From contig JAEZUG010000018.1 of assembly GCA_023421135.1 (NCBI GenBank), positions 29,702-93,701 of the forward strand: a stretch of 64,000 bases of DNA, written 5' to 3'. Shown here in pieces: positions 17,657 to 26,651 of the stretch. Under the pieces are notes generated by a model. It saw nothing but the letters and a program-made list of their open reading frames with translations, searched no databases and was not told the origin of the DNA. How positions within the stretch are numbered: position 1 is the first letter of the stretch; every line of letters begins with the position of its first letter. The position numbers and the translations under genes were made by a program. Source of the DNA: Candidatus Cloacimonadota bacterium (GTDB lineage: Bacteria > Cloacimonadota > Cloacimonadia > Cloacimonadales > Cloacimonadaceae).

Positions 17657-18461
17657 AGTGATTCTGTAGAGCCTGTTTTATTCTCACACAATTCCCCAAA
17701 AGGGCATCCAACTGATCCAGTGGCAATATGCTTGCGGCATCTGAGAGTGCTTCCATTGGATTGGGGTGAACCTCCAGAAAAAGACCTTTCACTGCACCTG
17801 TTGCAATGGCCGCCGATGCCATCATGGCAGCATATTCCGGGGTTCCACCAGAGCTGCGGTTGATCGAGGGCTTTTGCATACTGTGAGTTACATCGTACAC
17901 TATGGGATAACGGGAAGCGCTCATAATCGCAAAGCTCCTGAAATCCACCACCAGATTGTGATAGCCAAAGGAAGTTCCCCGCTCCGTCAGGATTATCTGA
18001 TAGTTATTCTTCACGGTTACTTTCTCAGTAGCCGAGATCATATCTTCCGGAGCCATAAACTGCCCCTTTTTTATGTTTACAATCTTACCTGTTGAGGCTG
18101 CAGCGTGCAGGAGCTCAGTTTGCCGTGAGAGAAATGCCGGGATCTGGATCATATCGCAAACCTCCGCCACAGCTTGAACTTCCCTGCACTCGTGTACATC
18201 AGTGACCACCGGGAAGCCATAGGTATCTTTGAGCTTTTTCAACACTCCCAGTCCCTGATCCAAACCTGGCCCGCTATACGAGGTCTCAGCTGTTCGGTTG
18301 GCCTTCTTGTAAGAAGCCTTAAAGATCAGAGGAAGAGAATGCTTCTCAGCCAAACTCACCAGAGTTTCGGCTATCTGAGCCATAACATACTCATCTTCTA
18401 TAACGCAGGGACCTGCTATCAGGAAGAAAGGCTCTGCGTGCAATAGTTCTTCATACAACAT
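17649..18461 (-). CDS. kdsA: KDO-8-phosphate synthase
   Basis: Condenses phosphoenolpyruvate with arabinose 5-phosphate to make KDO-8-phosphate. The 270 residues fit the family. Visible signatures are AGPCVIEDE near the start, FKASYKKANRT, the VTDVHE motif, KKGQFMAPEDM and the PEP-binding region around ERGTSFGYHNLVVDFRSF. It starts at the ATG at 18461 behind a GAGG and lies 31 nt after metK. With kdsC and the lpt genes it forms an LPS-core module. Confidence 0.95.
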   Translation of the reverse strand: MLYEELLHAEPFFLIAGPCVIEDEYVMAQIAETLVSLAEKHSLPLIFKASYKKANRTAETSYSGPGLDQGLGVLKKLKDTYGFPVVTDVHECREVQAVAEVCDMIQIPAFLSRQTELLHAAASTGKIVNIKKGQFMAPEDMISATEKVTVKNNYQIILTERGTSFGYHNLVVDFRSFAIMSASRYPIVYDVTHSMQKPSINRSSGGTPEYAAMMASAAIATGAVKGLFLEVHPNPMEALSDAASILPLDQLDALLGNCVRIKQALQNHYE

Positions 18462-18492
18462 CTGCTAATCCTCGGAATTATTCCAAGTGGGG

Positions 18493-19671
18493 TCAGAGAG
18501 AAAGCTGCCGGGTAGTCTCCCACTTAAAAAGCTGATCTTCTCTGCCAAAGTGACCGTAGGCGGCAGTGGCGCGGAAGATTGGCTTGGTAAGCTCCAAGTA
18601 CTCAATGATTCCCTTTACTGTCAAGTCAAATTCCCGGTTCAACAGCTCCACCAGCTTCCAATCCGGAGCTGCACCCGTGTTGAAGGTATCCACCATCAGA
18701 GACACAGGTCTCTTCTCACCAATGATATAGGCAATCTGGATCAGGCACTCTTTAGCCAGTCCACTGGCCACAAGGGATTTTGCCATGTGACGTGCCATAT
18801 AGGCGGCACTGCGATCCACCTTGGTGGAATCTTTCCCGGAAAAAGCTCCGCCACCGTGCTGAGCCCAGCCACCGTAGGTATCCACGATGATCTTGCGTCC
18901 CGTCAAGCCTGTATCTGCAGCCGGGCCGCCCTCTTCCCACATTCCTGAAGGGTTCATCTTGAACTCACACTTATCGATCTCGAACTCATGAATGCTCTCA
19001 GCCTCAATCCGCTTGATCACTGGCTTGGCAACCAGCTCGATGATATCATCTTTCATGCGCTTAAACTCTGACTCACTGAGTTTTATATGATTGGTGGAGA
19101 TAACCAGTGTATCCAAAGCCACAGGAATCCTTTCCTGATACCTGAAACTCACCTGGCTTTTGGCATCCGGCAGGAGATAGGGCATAGCACCGCTCTTGCG
19201 CTGTTTACTTAGTTCCTGCAGCAGCAGATTTGCAGTCTGGATAGGCAAGGGCATCATCTGCTTAGTCTGATCGCAGGCGTAGCCAAACATCAGACCCTGA
19301 TCTCCGGCATTGCCTTCCCAAGCATTGCTGCGCAGCTCGCCGGATTGACCATGCAGATAGTTTTCTATGGTACAGTTATAGTCAAAACCTTTATCGTTGC
19401 GCGTATAACCAATCTCGCGGATCACATCTTTGATCAGAGCGCTGGAATCGAGCTCTTTGGAGGAGGTAATCTCTCCACAGAGTATTACCCGGTCTTTGGT
19501 AACCATGGATTCGCAGGCCACTCTGGACTGGGGATCCGATTTGAGGTAGGCATCCAAAACGGCATCGGAGATCTGATCGCAGACCTTATCGGGATGCCCT
19601 TCTGAAACGGATTCAGAGCTGAATACAAATTCACTCTTGCGGTTGCTCAGGTCAGCATGTAGTGCTGTCAT
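18493..19671 (-). CDS. metK: S-adenosylmethionine synthetase
   Basis: Makes S-adenosylmethionine from methionine and ATP in the cytoplasm. The 392 residues agree with bacterial MetK (about 385-400). Signatures are VSEGHPDKVCDQISDAVLDA, the GNAGDQGLMFGYA loop and the glycine-rich GGGAFSGKDSTKVDRS. The ATG at 19671 follows AAGGAG. The 170-nt leader between tRNA-Lys and this gene holds a terminator, a competing antiterminator pairing and a SAM-II-like core (19747-19795), so feedback control by its own product is likely. Confidence 0.96.
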   Translation of the reverse strand: MTALHADLSNRKSEFVFSSESVSEGHPDKVCDQISDAVLDAYLKSDPQSRVACESMVTKDRVILCGEITSSKELDSSALIKDVIREIGYTRNDKGFDYNCTIENYLHGQSGELRSNAWEGNAGDQGLMFGYACDQTKQMMPLPIQTANLLLQELSKQRKSGAMPYLLPDAKSQVSFRYQERIPVALDTLVISTNHIKLSESEFKRMKDDIIELVAKPVIKRIEAESIHEFEIDKCEFKMNPSGMWEEGGPAADTGLTGRKIIVDTYGGWAQHGGGAFSGKDSTKVDRSAAYMARHMAKSLVASGLAKECLIQIAYIIGEKRPVSLMVDTFNTGAAPDWKLVELLNREFDLTVKGIIEYLELTKPIFRATAAYGHFGREDQLFKWETTRQLSL

Positions 19672-19709
19672 AGCATACTCCTTAATTCTTTCACTAATTC
19701 AAAACAAAT

Positions 19710-19734
19710 AAAAAAGCCGGCGCTAAAGCCGGCT
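19710..19734 (-). terminator. Intrinsic terminator in the metK leader
   Basis: On the minus strand a 7-bp GC-rich stem (19728-19734 with 19715-19721) and 6-nt loop are followed by six U. It lies 39 nt before the metK start. It either ends the tRNA-Lys transcript or acts as the off-switch of a metK leader. The segment 19720-19729, which covers the loop, can pair with 19752-19761 instead. Confidence 0.8.
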
Positions 19735-19746
19735 CATAAAGAGTAA

Positions 19747-19795
19747 CCCGCGCTTTAGCACATTTGTAGGGCGGAGCAAAGGGGAAATTACCGCC
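19747..19795 (-). promoter_or_regulatory. Candidate SAM-II-like riboswitch aptamer of metK
   Basis: Seen on the minus strand: a 5-bp helix (19791-19795 with 19770-19774) encloses a loop containing AAUUU and CCCC. The 3' side has AAAUGU, then GCUAAAG, then GCGCGGG, whose GGG can pair with the loop's CCC to form an H-type pseudoknot. From memory, the SAM-II class has the same order: a P1 helix, AUUU plus CC in loop 1, and AAAUGUAGCUAAA-AGGG at the 3' end. One A is missing here and the second pseudoknot helix is weak. The GUGCUAAAGC part can also pair with the terminator loop (10 bp with one wobble). SAM binding would then favour termination. Class assignment is an inference. Confidence 0.5.
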
Positions 19796-19840
19796 ATCAT
19801 CTATAAAACTGCACCTGCAAGCAGGAACAGCGAATAAGCA

Positions 19841-19916
19841 TGGTACATCTCCGGGGATTCGAACCCCGGACCCACTGATTAAGAGTCAGTTGCTCTACCA
19901 ACTGAGCTAGAGATGC
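19841..19916 (-). tRNA. tRNA-Lys (CUU)
   Basis: A complete 76-nt cloverleaf with encoded CCA. The acceptor stem 5' GCATCTC pairs with GAGATGT, the D-arm has AGCTCAGTTGGTAGAGC, and the anticodon loop is CTCTTAA with anticodon CTT. The T-arm contains GGTTCGAATCC. It lies upstream of metK in the same direction, so the metK leader may be transcribed as an extension of the tRNA transcript. Confidence 0.97.
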
Positions 19917-19953
19917 ACGTTGTTTCGGGTCATCCTTTTTAGGCGGCTTATAT

Positions 19954-19959
19954 TGTCAA
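19954..19959 (-). promoter_or_regulatory. Candidate -35 box for tRNA-Lys/metK
   Basis: A perfect TTGACA on the minus strand, about 40 nt before the tRNA. No good TATAAT follows at 16-18 nt (the hexamer at 17 is AGGATG). The same TTGACA recurs before several other genes in the window. Confidence 0.4.
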
Positions 19960-20236
19960 GCTTCTTTTCAGACTTGCAGGTGCCAAGACCTGAAGCAGTC
20001 TGAAGTCCAAAGCTCGCGGCTCCCTTTTACAAACAGCTGTTTTGCAAACCTCTAAGTCCGACCCAAACAGCAGCGTTAGACTCAGCAGAGGAGTCAATTA
20101 TATTTAGACGAAGATCAGATTATTTTCTTGACATAATAAGATAGTATCTTTCACTTGGCAAAGTGATCAGGACTTGCCTGAAACGGTGTGCTGAAAGCCA
20201 TTTATCAACAACTTCAGGTTTGTCCGGGGAGGAATC
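19960..20236. other. Gap between divergent tRNA-Lys and a secreted-protein gene
   Basis: No gene is seen. It has a TTGACA on the plus strand at 20128-20133, about 100 nt before the next gene, and a small inverted repeat GACTC-N7-GAGTC near 20080. The ribosome-binding site GGGGAGG lies just before the ATG at 20237. Confidence 0.6.
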
Positions 20237-23209
20237 ATGGTGAAGAATGTTTGGATGCTAATGCTGGGACTCATACTGGCTTCAGGCCTTAGAGCAATAC
20301 AAGCAGAAGCCCGGCAGTTACAAGTCTATCCTCATAATATCCACTGTGACATCGTGCTGAATATTGACAGGAGTTACCAGGACTTTAGCTTCAGCATAAA
20401 CCCTACTCCGCTACTAAGAACCTATTACGATTATATGATTGGCAGCTACAACGGTAACCCTCTGCAATTAGTACCAACAAATAACGGAACCTTATACTTG
20501 ATGACATATCATGGTTCCAGACAACCCACGTCAAACAGGAGAGTATTCTGTTCAAGAATTGAAACAGATTCCCAGATCTATACAGGCGAGATGACAGAGC
20601 TCACCAATGCAGAAGGATTCCCCGGCCTGTCCATCGATCCTGTCCTTGGAACTCCGCATTATGCCATGCAAGTAAATTATGACGGAGATCCCTACCAAGA
20701 AGTCATGTATGTCTCTGAAGAAATGCTCTTCGGCAGTTATGAAGACTTCTTCTTCAATCAACTACTAGTCAACAATCCCATCACCATTACCAGCGGATCG
20801 ACAACAACAACAGATAATACATTCCTGTGGCCGATAGTCACTACCGGTCCCTCACCCATTGCAGGTAAACGCAGGGTTTATGTGCTGTGCTCCAATGCAA
20901 CAGGACATGGCTCATCATCCCGTGGAAATCCACTAATAGCCATGGCTGATTTTGACTACGAGGATGTTGAACTTGCAATACCTCTCGTCTGGAACTATGT
21001 CACTCTGCCTGAATTGAATGACTGGAACATTGATCCCATCACACAGAGACAAATGTATCTTACTATCCTTACTGATACTGCAGGAAGCGTTTACTTATGC
21101 GGATATCATGATACAACAATCGGTGATGTTCAGACCCCTGAGATTGACATCATTAGAAGTACAAATTATGGAACCGGAACCTGGACCAGGAACTCATTCC
21201 CCACCAATGTAAGCTCATGGAATCCCCCTGCTGCATTGGGAAGCAACGTTGGTTACTTCACGGATGATTTGAATGTACCCTATGAAGATTCAGAGCTGTT
21301 CTGGACTTTGAAAAATTCTTCCCATTTTAATGCCGTTATGGATTCTGATGGCAACATACATATGCCTGGCTTGTGGGCTCTGACCAACAGCGATGGAGGC
21401 TATTATCCTGCCCTGCAATATGTAAAAGAATTTGTGTATAGGCCATCCAACAATCAATACATCATTAGAGATATATCTCCCAGGAAAGATCTCAATGACA
21501 CAAACAATGCAAACATGCAGCCCTGGGACATGGAGCCTCCCTTCGGAGAAGTGGATTTCTGGTTAGATGAGAACACTCACTCCATTCCCGGAATGTATTT
21601 GCCCTGGAACTTCCCCTACTATGATGCTACTGCCCACAATGGCGCTATGATGTCCTACTACAACAATATCAAGCTATCAGTCAACCAAGAACAAGGGATG
21701 ATGGCTGCCGTTTGGCAGAACTGCACCGGTGCCTGGCTGGGTCAGTCTCCCTGGACATACACACCGGAAATCCATATAGCTTTATCCTCCGACAACGGCG
21801 CTTCCTGGAGCGAGCCGATCATCCTGAATAACATCGATAATCCCCAACTGGCAGGTATCAAACCAATGTGGGTTTATCCCGCCAATATGATTAAGTATGT
21901 TGGAATGCAGGGTAATAGGAAGGTCGGCAAGATGGGACTAATGTTCCTGGATGATTTCACTTGGGGTGCTAATGCGCTTACTCCACCCGTTCATCCCAAT
22001 AACGACGGTGGACAGGTGATGTTTACTGAGTTGGAGATAGTCTTTCCGGGAGGTGAATATCCTCCTGATCCCTTTGGTGATCCGGTCGGCACACCCAATA
22101 TGACAATCAATACGGAAGTCAGAGTGAACGGCAATCCTGCCACAGTAAATGATGTCCTGGCCGCTTATGCTATCGTGGAAGGTGTGGCAGAAATTAGAGG
22201 GAAAGCCTGGCTTGTGGATGGGCCAAACCCCAATACCAGAGTCTGCCAACTCCAGTTGCATGTCGAAAACAATGAAGAGCCCATCTACTTCAAGATCTGG
22301 CGCAGCAATTCACAAGAGATCTTTTTCTGCTCTAATATAGTGACGGGGCAGATTGGCGGCAACCTTGGCTCCTGGCCAGATGACATGTACCAGATCAATA
22401 CCTTGAACGGGAACCAGGTGGCTACCCCTTACTTCAATCTTGGTTCCGCCACTTATCATACAGCTCTATACGTTCAAATCCTATGCTCAACCCCAGGAAG
22501 CTCTATCTACTACACGGTTGATGGAACAGAGCCAAACCCGCAATCGACGCTCTATGAAGACCCAATCTATATACCGCTGGGAAGCAACCTGGTAATAAAG
22601 GCCAAAGCCTACCTGGGAAGCGCTGGTAGTACCACAGCATCTGGAACCTACATCACTATCGGCACTCTGCCTGCACTTACTATCAATCCACCTTCTGGAA
22701 CCTACTTCTTCCCCATCAACGTCTCCTTAAGCTGCCCTATATCAGATGCCCCGATACGTTACACTTTTGATGGAAGCATTCCTACAGAAGACTCACCTCT
22801 ATACACAGGAAGTCTTCCTATAGCTTTCAGCATCACTCTTAAGGCCAGAGCTTTCAGGGCTGGTTGGAACCCGGGGCCGATAGCAACAGCGGAATACATC
22901 CTCCCGGTATCAACCGATCCCGAAACCCCAAGCCCTGCCTTCACCGGCATCCACACCCTTTACCCCAATCCCTTCCGGGAGTCTGTCAATATCCGTCTCG
23001 GCATCAAAGACACAGAGCAGGACTACAGCCTAACGATCTATAACATCCGGGGTGAAGTTGTGTCCCGCCAAGCAGGGCATGGCATTGGCTTCCTGGATCT
23101 GGTTTGGGACGGCAGAGATAGCCACGGACGAAAGGCAGCAGCAGGTATTTACCTTTTGAGATTCCGTAGTGGAGAGACCACTCAGACTCGTAAACTGATT
23201 CTCAACTAG
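20237..23209 (+). CDS. Secreted BNR-type protein with C-terminal sorting domain
   Basis: A 990-residue exported protein. The signal peptide is MVKNVWMLMLGLILASGLRAIQAEA. The large N-terminal part (to about residue 600) contains an Asp-box of the sialidase/BNR type (SSDNGASW) and a weaker one (STNYGTGTW), so a beta-propeller is likely. Two chitobiase-C-like repeats follow (SIYYTVDGTEPNPQSTLY and PIRYTFDGSIPTEDSPLY, about 755-885). The C-terminal 85 residues are a T9SS/FlgD-like module (TLYPNPFRE...YNIRGEVV...WDGRDSHGR...AGIYLLRFRSG). Catalytic residues of a true sialidase were not identified. It may bind or process glycans; exact function is unknown. Confidence 0.83.
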   Translation: MVKNVWMLMLGLILASGLRAIQAEARQLQVYPHNIHCDIVLNIDRSYQDFSFSINPTPLLRTYYDYMIGSYNGNPLQLVPTNNGTLYLMTYHGSRQPTSNRRVFCSRIETDSQIYTGEMTELTNAEGFPGLSIDPVLGTPHYAMQVNYDGDPYQEVMYVSEEMLFGSYEDFFFNQLLVNNPITITSGSTTTTDNTFLWPIVTTGPSPIAGKRRVYVLCSNATGHGSSSRGNPLIAMADFDYEDVELAIPLVWNYVTLPELNDWNIDPITQRQMYLTILTDTAGSVYLCGYHDTTIGDVQTPEIDIIRSTNYGTGTWTRNSFPTNVSSWNPPAALGSNVGYFTDDLNVPYEDSELFWTLKNSSHFNAVMDSDGNIHMPGLWALTNSDGGYYPALQYVKEFVYRPSNNQYIIRDISPRKDLNDTNNANMQPWDMEPPFGEVDFWLDENTHSIPGMYLPWNFPYYDATAHNGAMMSYYNNIKLSVNQEQGMMAAVWQNCTGAWLGQSPWTYTPEIHIALSSDNGASWSEPIILNNIDNPQLAGIKPMWVYPANMIKYVGMQGNRKVGKMGLMFLDDFTWGANALTPPVHPNNDGGQVMFTELEIVFPGGEYPPDPFGDPVGTPNMTINTEVRVNGNPATVNDVLAAYAIVEGVAEIRGKAWLVDGPNPNTRVCQLQLHVENNEEPIYFKIWRSNSQEIFFCSNIVTGQIGGNLGSWPDDMYQINTLNGNQVATPYFNLGSATYHTALYVQILCSTPGSSIYYTVDGTEPNPQSTLYEDPIYIPLGSNLVIKAKAYLGSAGSTTASGTYITIGTLPALTINPPSGTYFFPINVSLSCPISDAPIRYTFDGSIPTEDSPLYTGSLPIAFSITLKARAFRAGWNPGPIATAEYILPVSTDPETPSPAFTGIHTLYPNPFRESVNIRLGIKDTEQDYSLTIYNIRGEVVSRQAGHGIGFLDLVWDGRDSHGRKAAAGIYLLRFRSGETTQTRKLILN

Positions 23210-23544
23210 GGGATATATCATGCTTGCGGTGGTAATCTTCGATTTGCCACATCGACCGCTGTCAGCTCACACACTATGCAGTTGGGCTGTGATTAGGTTT
23301 GTAAATGTCCCAGATTTCGCCCTGATTCGACTCAGTATTCATAAAGTACTATAGAATAAGCTTTTCTTTAGCTTTCGCTAATGTATCGCTAAAGGATCGC
23401 TAAGGAATCGTTAATGAAGCCAATAGGCGAGAACTGAGGAAGAGCTTGACAGCCTGATGCCTATCAGTTAGTTAGCAAGCTTATTAGTTTCGGGATAATG
23501 CCCGATGCCTAAACACATGACAGGAAATTTTTTTGGGAGGATTT
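23210..23544. other. Gap with repeat family 2
   Basis: These 335 bases hold repeat family 2 copy A (23341-23420) and, after it, a TTGACA at 23446-23451 with TAGTTA 17 nt later, a fair promoter candidate for the next gene. No terminator was recognised after the preceding gene. Confidence 0.6.
23341..23420 (-). repeat. Dispersed repeat family 2, copy A (11-bp units)
   Basis: Read on the minus strand, it has units of the type TCCTTTAGCGA spaced 11 bp apart, then an inverted unit AAGCTAAAGAA, then AAGCTTATTCTATAGTA. Copy B at 49341-49425 shows the same order in the opposite orientation. Both lie 120-170 nt before the start of a gene for a secreted protein. Confidence 0.8.
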
Positions 23545-26500
23545 ATGAAGCAGTTTGCCCTTATTATGATGTTGTGCCTGGCTCTGCAATACGTGAATGG
23601 AGTCACCAGATCGGTGGGTAACCCGGATCGGAACCTGATTCAGGTAACCGTCGGCAGCGGTGATGAGCTAGCCCCAATACCCGTGCATCTGTTTTATCGC
23701 ACTTCTCTGTTTGAGAGAATCTTTCTTTCCGAAGAAATCAATGCCGCCGGAAGCATTACTCAATTAGTCTTTTACAATAGCTTTGCAAACGATATCCTGG
23801 ATACTCCCACCATGATTTGGCTGGGCGAGTGTCTGGAAAATGATCTCACAGGTGGCTGGATTCCTTCCTCAAGGCTGAATCTTGTCTTTGACGGTCTGGT
23901 GAACTATCCGCTCGGGCAAAACACGATCACCATCAACCTCCAGAATCCTTATCCATATCAGGGTGGGAATCTGGTGCTGCTAGTCTTTAAGCCTTGGCAG
24001 GATGTTTACACTGTAAACAATAACAATTTCCTGGCTGATACTGTGGGAGATAATCGCTCTCTCTTTAGCTATAACCACAATACAAACATCAACCCCAATG
24101 GTCCTCCTCCCACCGGTGTCACCGGCCAATTCCCCAAAACTACCTTTGTGATTGATACTACTGGAACTGGAAGTCTTTCCGGCTACGTGCGGCAAGGCGC
24201 TACTCCATTGGAAGGAGCTCTGGTTAGCATAGCAGACAGCCCGGTCTATCGCTTCACAGATGAAACCGGAGCATATTCATTCCCCTATCTCCAAGCAGGG
24301 AATTACATTGTTCAGGCGGAAAAGACCGGATATCAAACCTTGATGCAGGCAATTGGGCTATCATCCGGACAAAGCTTAAGTCTGGATTTTAACCTGGATG
24401 CTTTGCCACAGTACTTCGTGATGGGTCGGGTCGTGGGAAGCGATAATACTGCTCTTGGGATTGCTGGCGCAGAGATGAGGATCGACGGTTATGCCAGTTT
24501 TGAGTGCACAACAGATGATACAGGCAGTTTCTTCCTTCCAGCTATTTATGCCAATCGGTCTTACACTTACACAATCAGTTCTCCCGGCTATCAAACCCTT
24601 AATGGAGCTTTCAATTTGGGAAATACAGATTTGGATATGGGAGATTTGGTCTTGTCGGAAGTGGCTTATGCGCCGCAGAATCTTACTGCCATGGAAGGTG
24701 GAAGTGGAAGCCAGGTGGATCTGAGCTGGGAAGCTCCGATGGAACCGGATTCTGGCTGGTTACACTATGACAATGGGGATAACTATAGCTCCTTTGGTAC
24801 TGGTGGATCGCTTAGTTTTGATGTTGCTTCCCGGTTTCCCGCAGATTCTTTGGCTGCCTATGCCGGTTCTTATCTACAAGCCGTTCGTTACTGGCCTGCT
24901 ACAGGAGGGAACTTCGTGGTCAAGGTCTGGCGCGGTGGCAGTGTTGAAGGTCCCGGAGCACTGATAGTTAGCCAACCGGTTGTGCCGGTTCTGAATGCCT
25001 GGAATACTCTGCAGTTGGATTTTCCCGTACTCATCACGGGAACAGAAGAGATCTGGGTGGGGTTTCTCTGCGATGCAACAGGTGTGAATCTGGCTTATGC
25101 CGGTTTCGATGCAGGACCCGCCGTTAATGGCTTTGGCAATATGATTCAATGGCAGGGAAACTGGACTACTCTCCTGGCGGTGAACAGCTATTGTGACTTT
25201 AACTGGAACCTGCAGGCCTACGTTGGTATCACCGCTCCGGACGGCTCTGATCATCTGGTAGCTTTGGGTTCTGATCGAAGAGAAATGCTGGGCTACAGAG
25301 TCTGGAGATTCTTGCAGGGTCAGGAAACTAATGAATCTGCGTGGACAAGTCTCAGTCCTACGGCATTGACTGAACTGAGCTTTGTGGATAATGGCTGGGA
25401 AAGCCTGCCTTCCGGGAACTATGTATGGGCTGTGAAAACGGTTTACAGCGGTGATGTGCTCTCTGAGGCCGCCTTCTCCAATCCTTTGACCAAAGTAAGC
25501 CAGATGGGCAGCATTGCGGGAGTGTTTCGCAGTCAGTCCAATCAAGCCATCGCAGGTGCTACCGTGAGTGCAGGAAGCAACAATACCACAACCAATGCCG
25601 CAGGAATGTATGTGTTAGCTCTACCGGCAGGTACTTATAGTGTTACTGCCTCTGCACCCGGTTACCTCCCCGAAACTATGACTGGAGTAATCGTACAGAG
25701 CGGAGAGGGCACTCCCCTGAACTTCATGCTGGTTTCTGATAGCTATCTGATCTATGCAGATGGTTTTGAAAGCTATCCCGATTTTGCCCTTAGTTTCTCT
25801 CCATGGATACTCGATGATGTTGATTTGAGCCACACTTATGGTATTACCGGCACAACCTGGACCAATATCTATGAGCCCATGGCTTTTATGATCTTTAACC
25901 CAAGTGCAACAGTGCCTCCATTGATCGATTTTGAACCTTATGAAGGAGATAAATTTGCCGTCTCTATAGCATCGACTACCCCCCCAAACAACGATTGGAT
26001 AATCAGCCCCCTGGTTGAGGCAGGATTTATCAGTTTCTGGGCTCGCTCCTATGTGGCCGACTATGGTTTAGAACGCTTTAAAGTAGGCATATCTACAGGA
26101 TCAGTTATACCTCAAGCCTTTCAAATAATCAGCGGTCCAAATTACCTGGAAGCACCGGTTATGTGGACTCAATTTACCTACCATCTACCCTCTGAGTACT
26201 ATTATCAGAACATCCGGGTAGGCATCCAATGTCTTTCTGATGACGCTTTTATCTTTGCACTGGATGATTTTCATGCTGCCGGAATTACAGCCAATGAAGA
26301 AGATACCAATTCCTCAGCCTTGCTCACCCGGTTACAAAGTATTTACCCCAATCCCTTCAACCCTGAAACCACTATCCGGTACAGCTTGAAGGAAGCAGGA
26401 ATGGTCAGCTTTGGTATCTACAATTTGCGGGGACAATTGGTGAGAACCTTGATGGTAGCCCAAAAGCCTGCCGGGAATCACAGTATTGTCTGGAATGGTT

Positions 26501-26598
26501 TGGATAATAGTGGACGTGCTGTATCCAGCGGAATCTATTACTGCAGAATGAGTTCCGGAGACTTTACGAGCAGCCTTAAGATGATCCTGATGAAGTGA
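23545..26598 (+). CDS. Secreted carboxypeptidase-regulatory/cleaved-adhesin protein
   Basis: A 1017-residue exported protein; the ATG at 23545 follows GGGAGGA, so an in-frame TTG 12 nt earlier is rejected. A signal peptide (MKQFALIMMLCLALQYVNG) is followed by a beta domain. Then come two carboxypeptidase-regulatory-like Ig folds (SGYVRQGATPLEGALVSI and GRVVGSDNTALGIAGAEM), an Fn3-type section, and a third regulatory-like repeat (AGVFRSQSNQAIAGATVSAG). A cleaved-adhesin/choice-of-anchor-J domain follows (DGFESYPDF...NNDWIISPLV, about 745-915). The C-terminal sorting module carries IYPNPFNPETTIRYSL and SGIYYCRMSSGD. An adhesin or surface-layer role is inferred; no enzyme motif was seen. Confidence 0.83.
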   Translation: MKQFALIMMLCLALQYVNGVTRSVGNPDRNLIQVTVGSGDELAPIPVHLFYRTSLFERIFLSEEINAAGSITQLVFYNSFANDILDTPTMIWLGECLENDLTGGWIPSSRLNLVFDGLVNYPLGQNTITINLQNPYPYQGGNLVLLVFKPWQDVYTVNNNNFLADTVGDNRSLFSYNHNTNINPNGPPPTGVTGQFPKTTFVIDTTGTGSLSGYVRQGATPLEGALVSIADSPVYRFTDETGAYSFPYLQAGNYIVQAEKTGYQTLMQAIGLSSGQSLSLDFNLDALPQYFVMGRVVGSDNTALGIAGAEMRIDGYASFECTTDDTGSFFLPAIYANRSYTYTISSPGYQTLNGAFNLGNTDLDMGDLVLSEVAYAPQNLTAMEGGSGSQVDLSWEAPMEPDSGWLHYDNGDNYSSFGTGGSLSFDVASRFPADSLAAYAGSYLQAVRYWPATGGNFVVKVWRGGSVEGPGALIVSQPVVPVLNAWNTLQLDFPVLITGTEEIWVGFLCDATGVNLAYAGFDAGPAVNGFGNMIQWQGNWTTLLAVNSYCDFNWNLQAYVGITAPDGSDHLVALGSDRREMLGYRVWRFLQGQETNESAWTSLSPTALTELSFVDNGWESLPSGNYVWAVKTVYSGDVLSEAAFSNPLTKVSQMGSIAGVFRSQSNQAIAGATVSAGSNNTTTNAAGMYVLALPAGTYSVTASAPGYLPETMTGVIVQSGEGTPLNFMLVSDSYLIYADGFESYPDFALSFSPWILDDVDLSHTYGITGTTWTNIYEPMAFMIFNPSATVPPLIDFEPYEGDKFAVSIASTTPPNNDWIISPLVEAGFISFWARSYVADYGLERFKVGISTGSVIPQAFQIISGPNYLEAPVMWTQFTYHLPSEYYYQNIRVGIQCLSDDAFIFALDDFHAAGITANEEDTNSSALLTRLQSIYPNPFNPETTIRYSLKEAGMVSFGIYNLRGQLVRTLMVAQKPAGNHSIVWNGLDNSGRAVSSGIYYCRMSSGDFTSSLKMILMK

Positions 26599-26651
26599 TT
26601 GGGGAGTTTTTACCTTGACACATAGCCATAATCAGCTATGGGTGCTGCATT

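Noticed and set aside
19710..19800. SAM-I (S-box) riboswitch upstream of metK
   Set aside because: The S-box core (GAUGAAA...GGCAACC with a long four-way junction) is not present and the leader is too short for it.
24874..25545. Open frame of 223 codons on the minus strand
   Set aside because: Antisense to the secreted carboxypeptidase-regulatory protein, with composition typical of a shadow frame.
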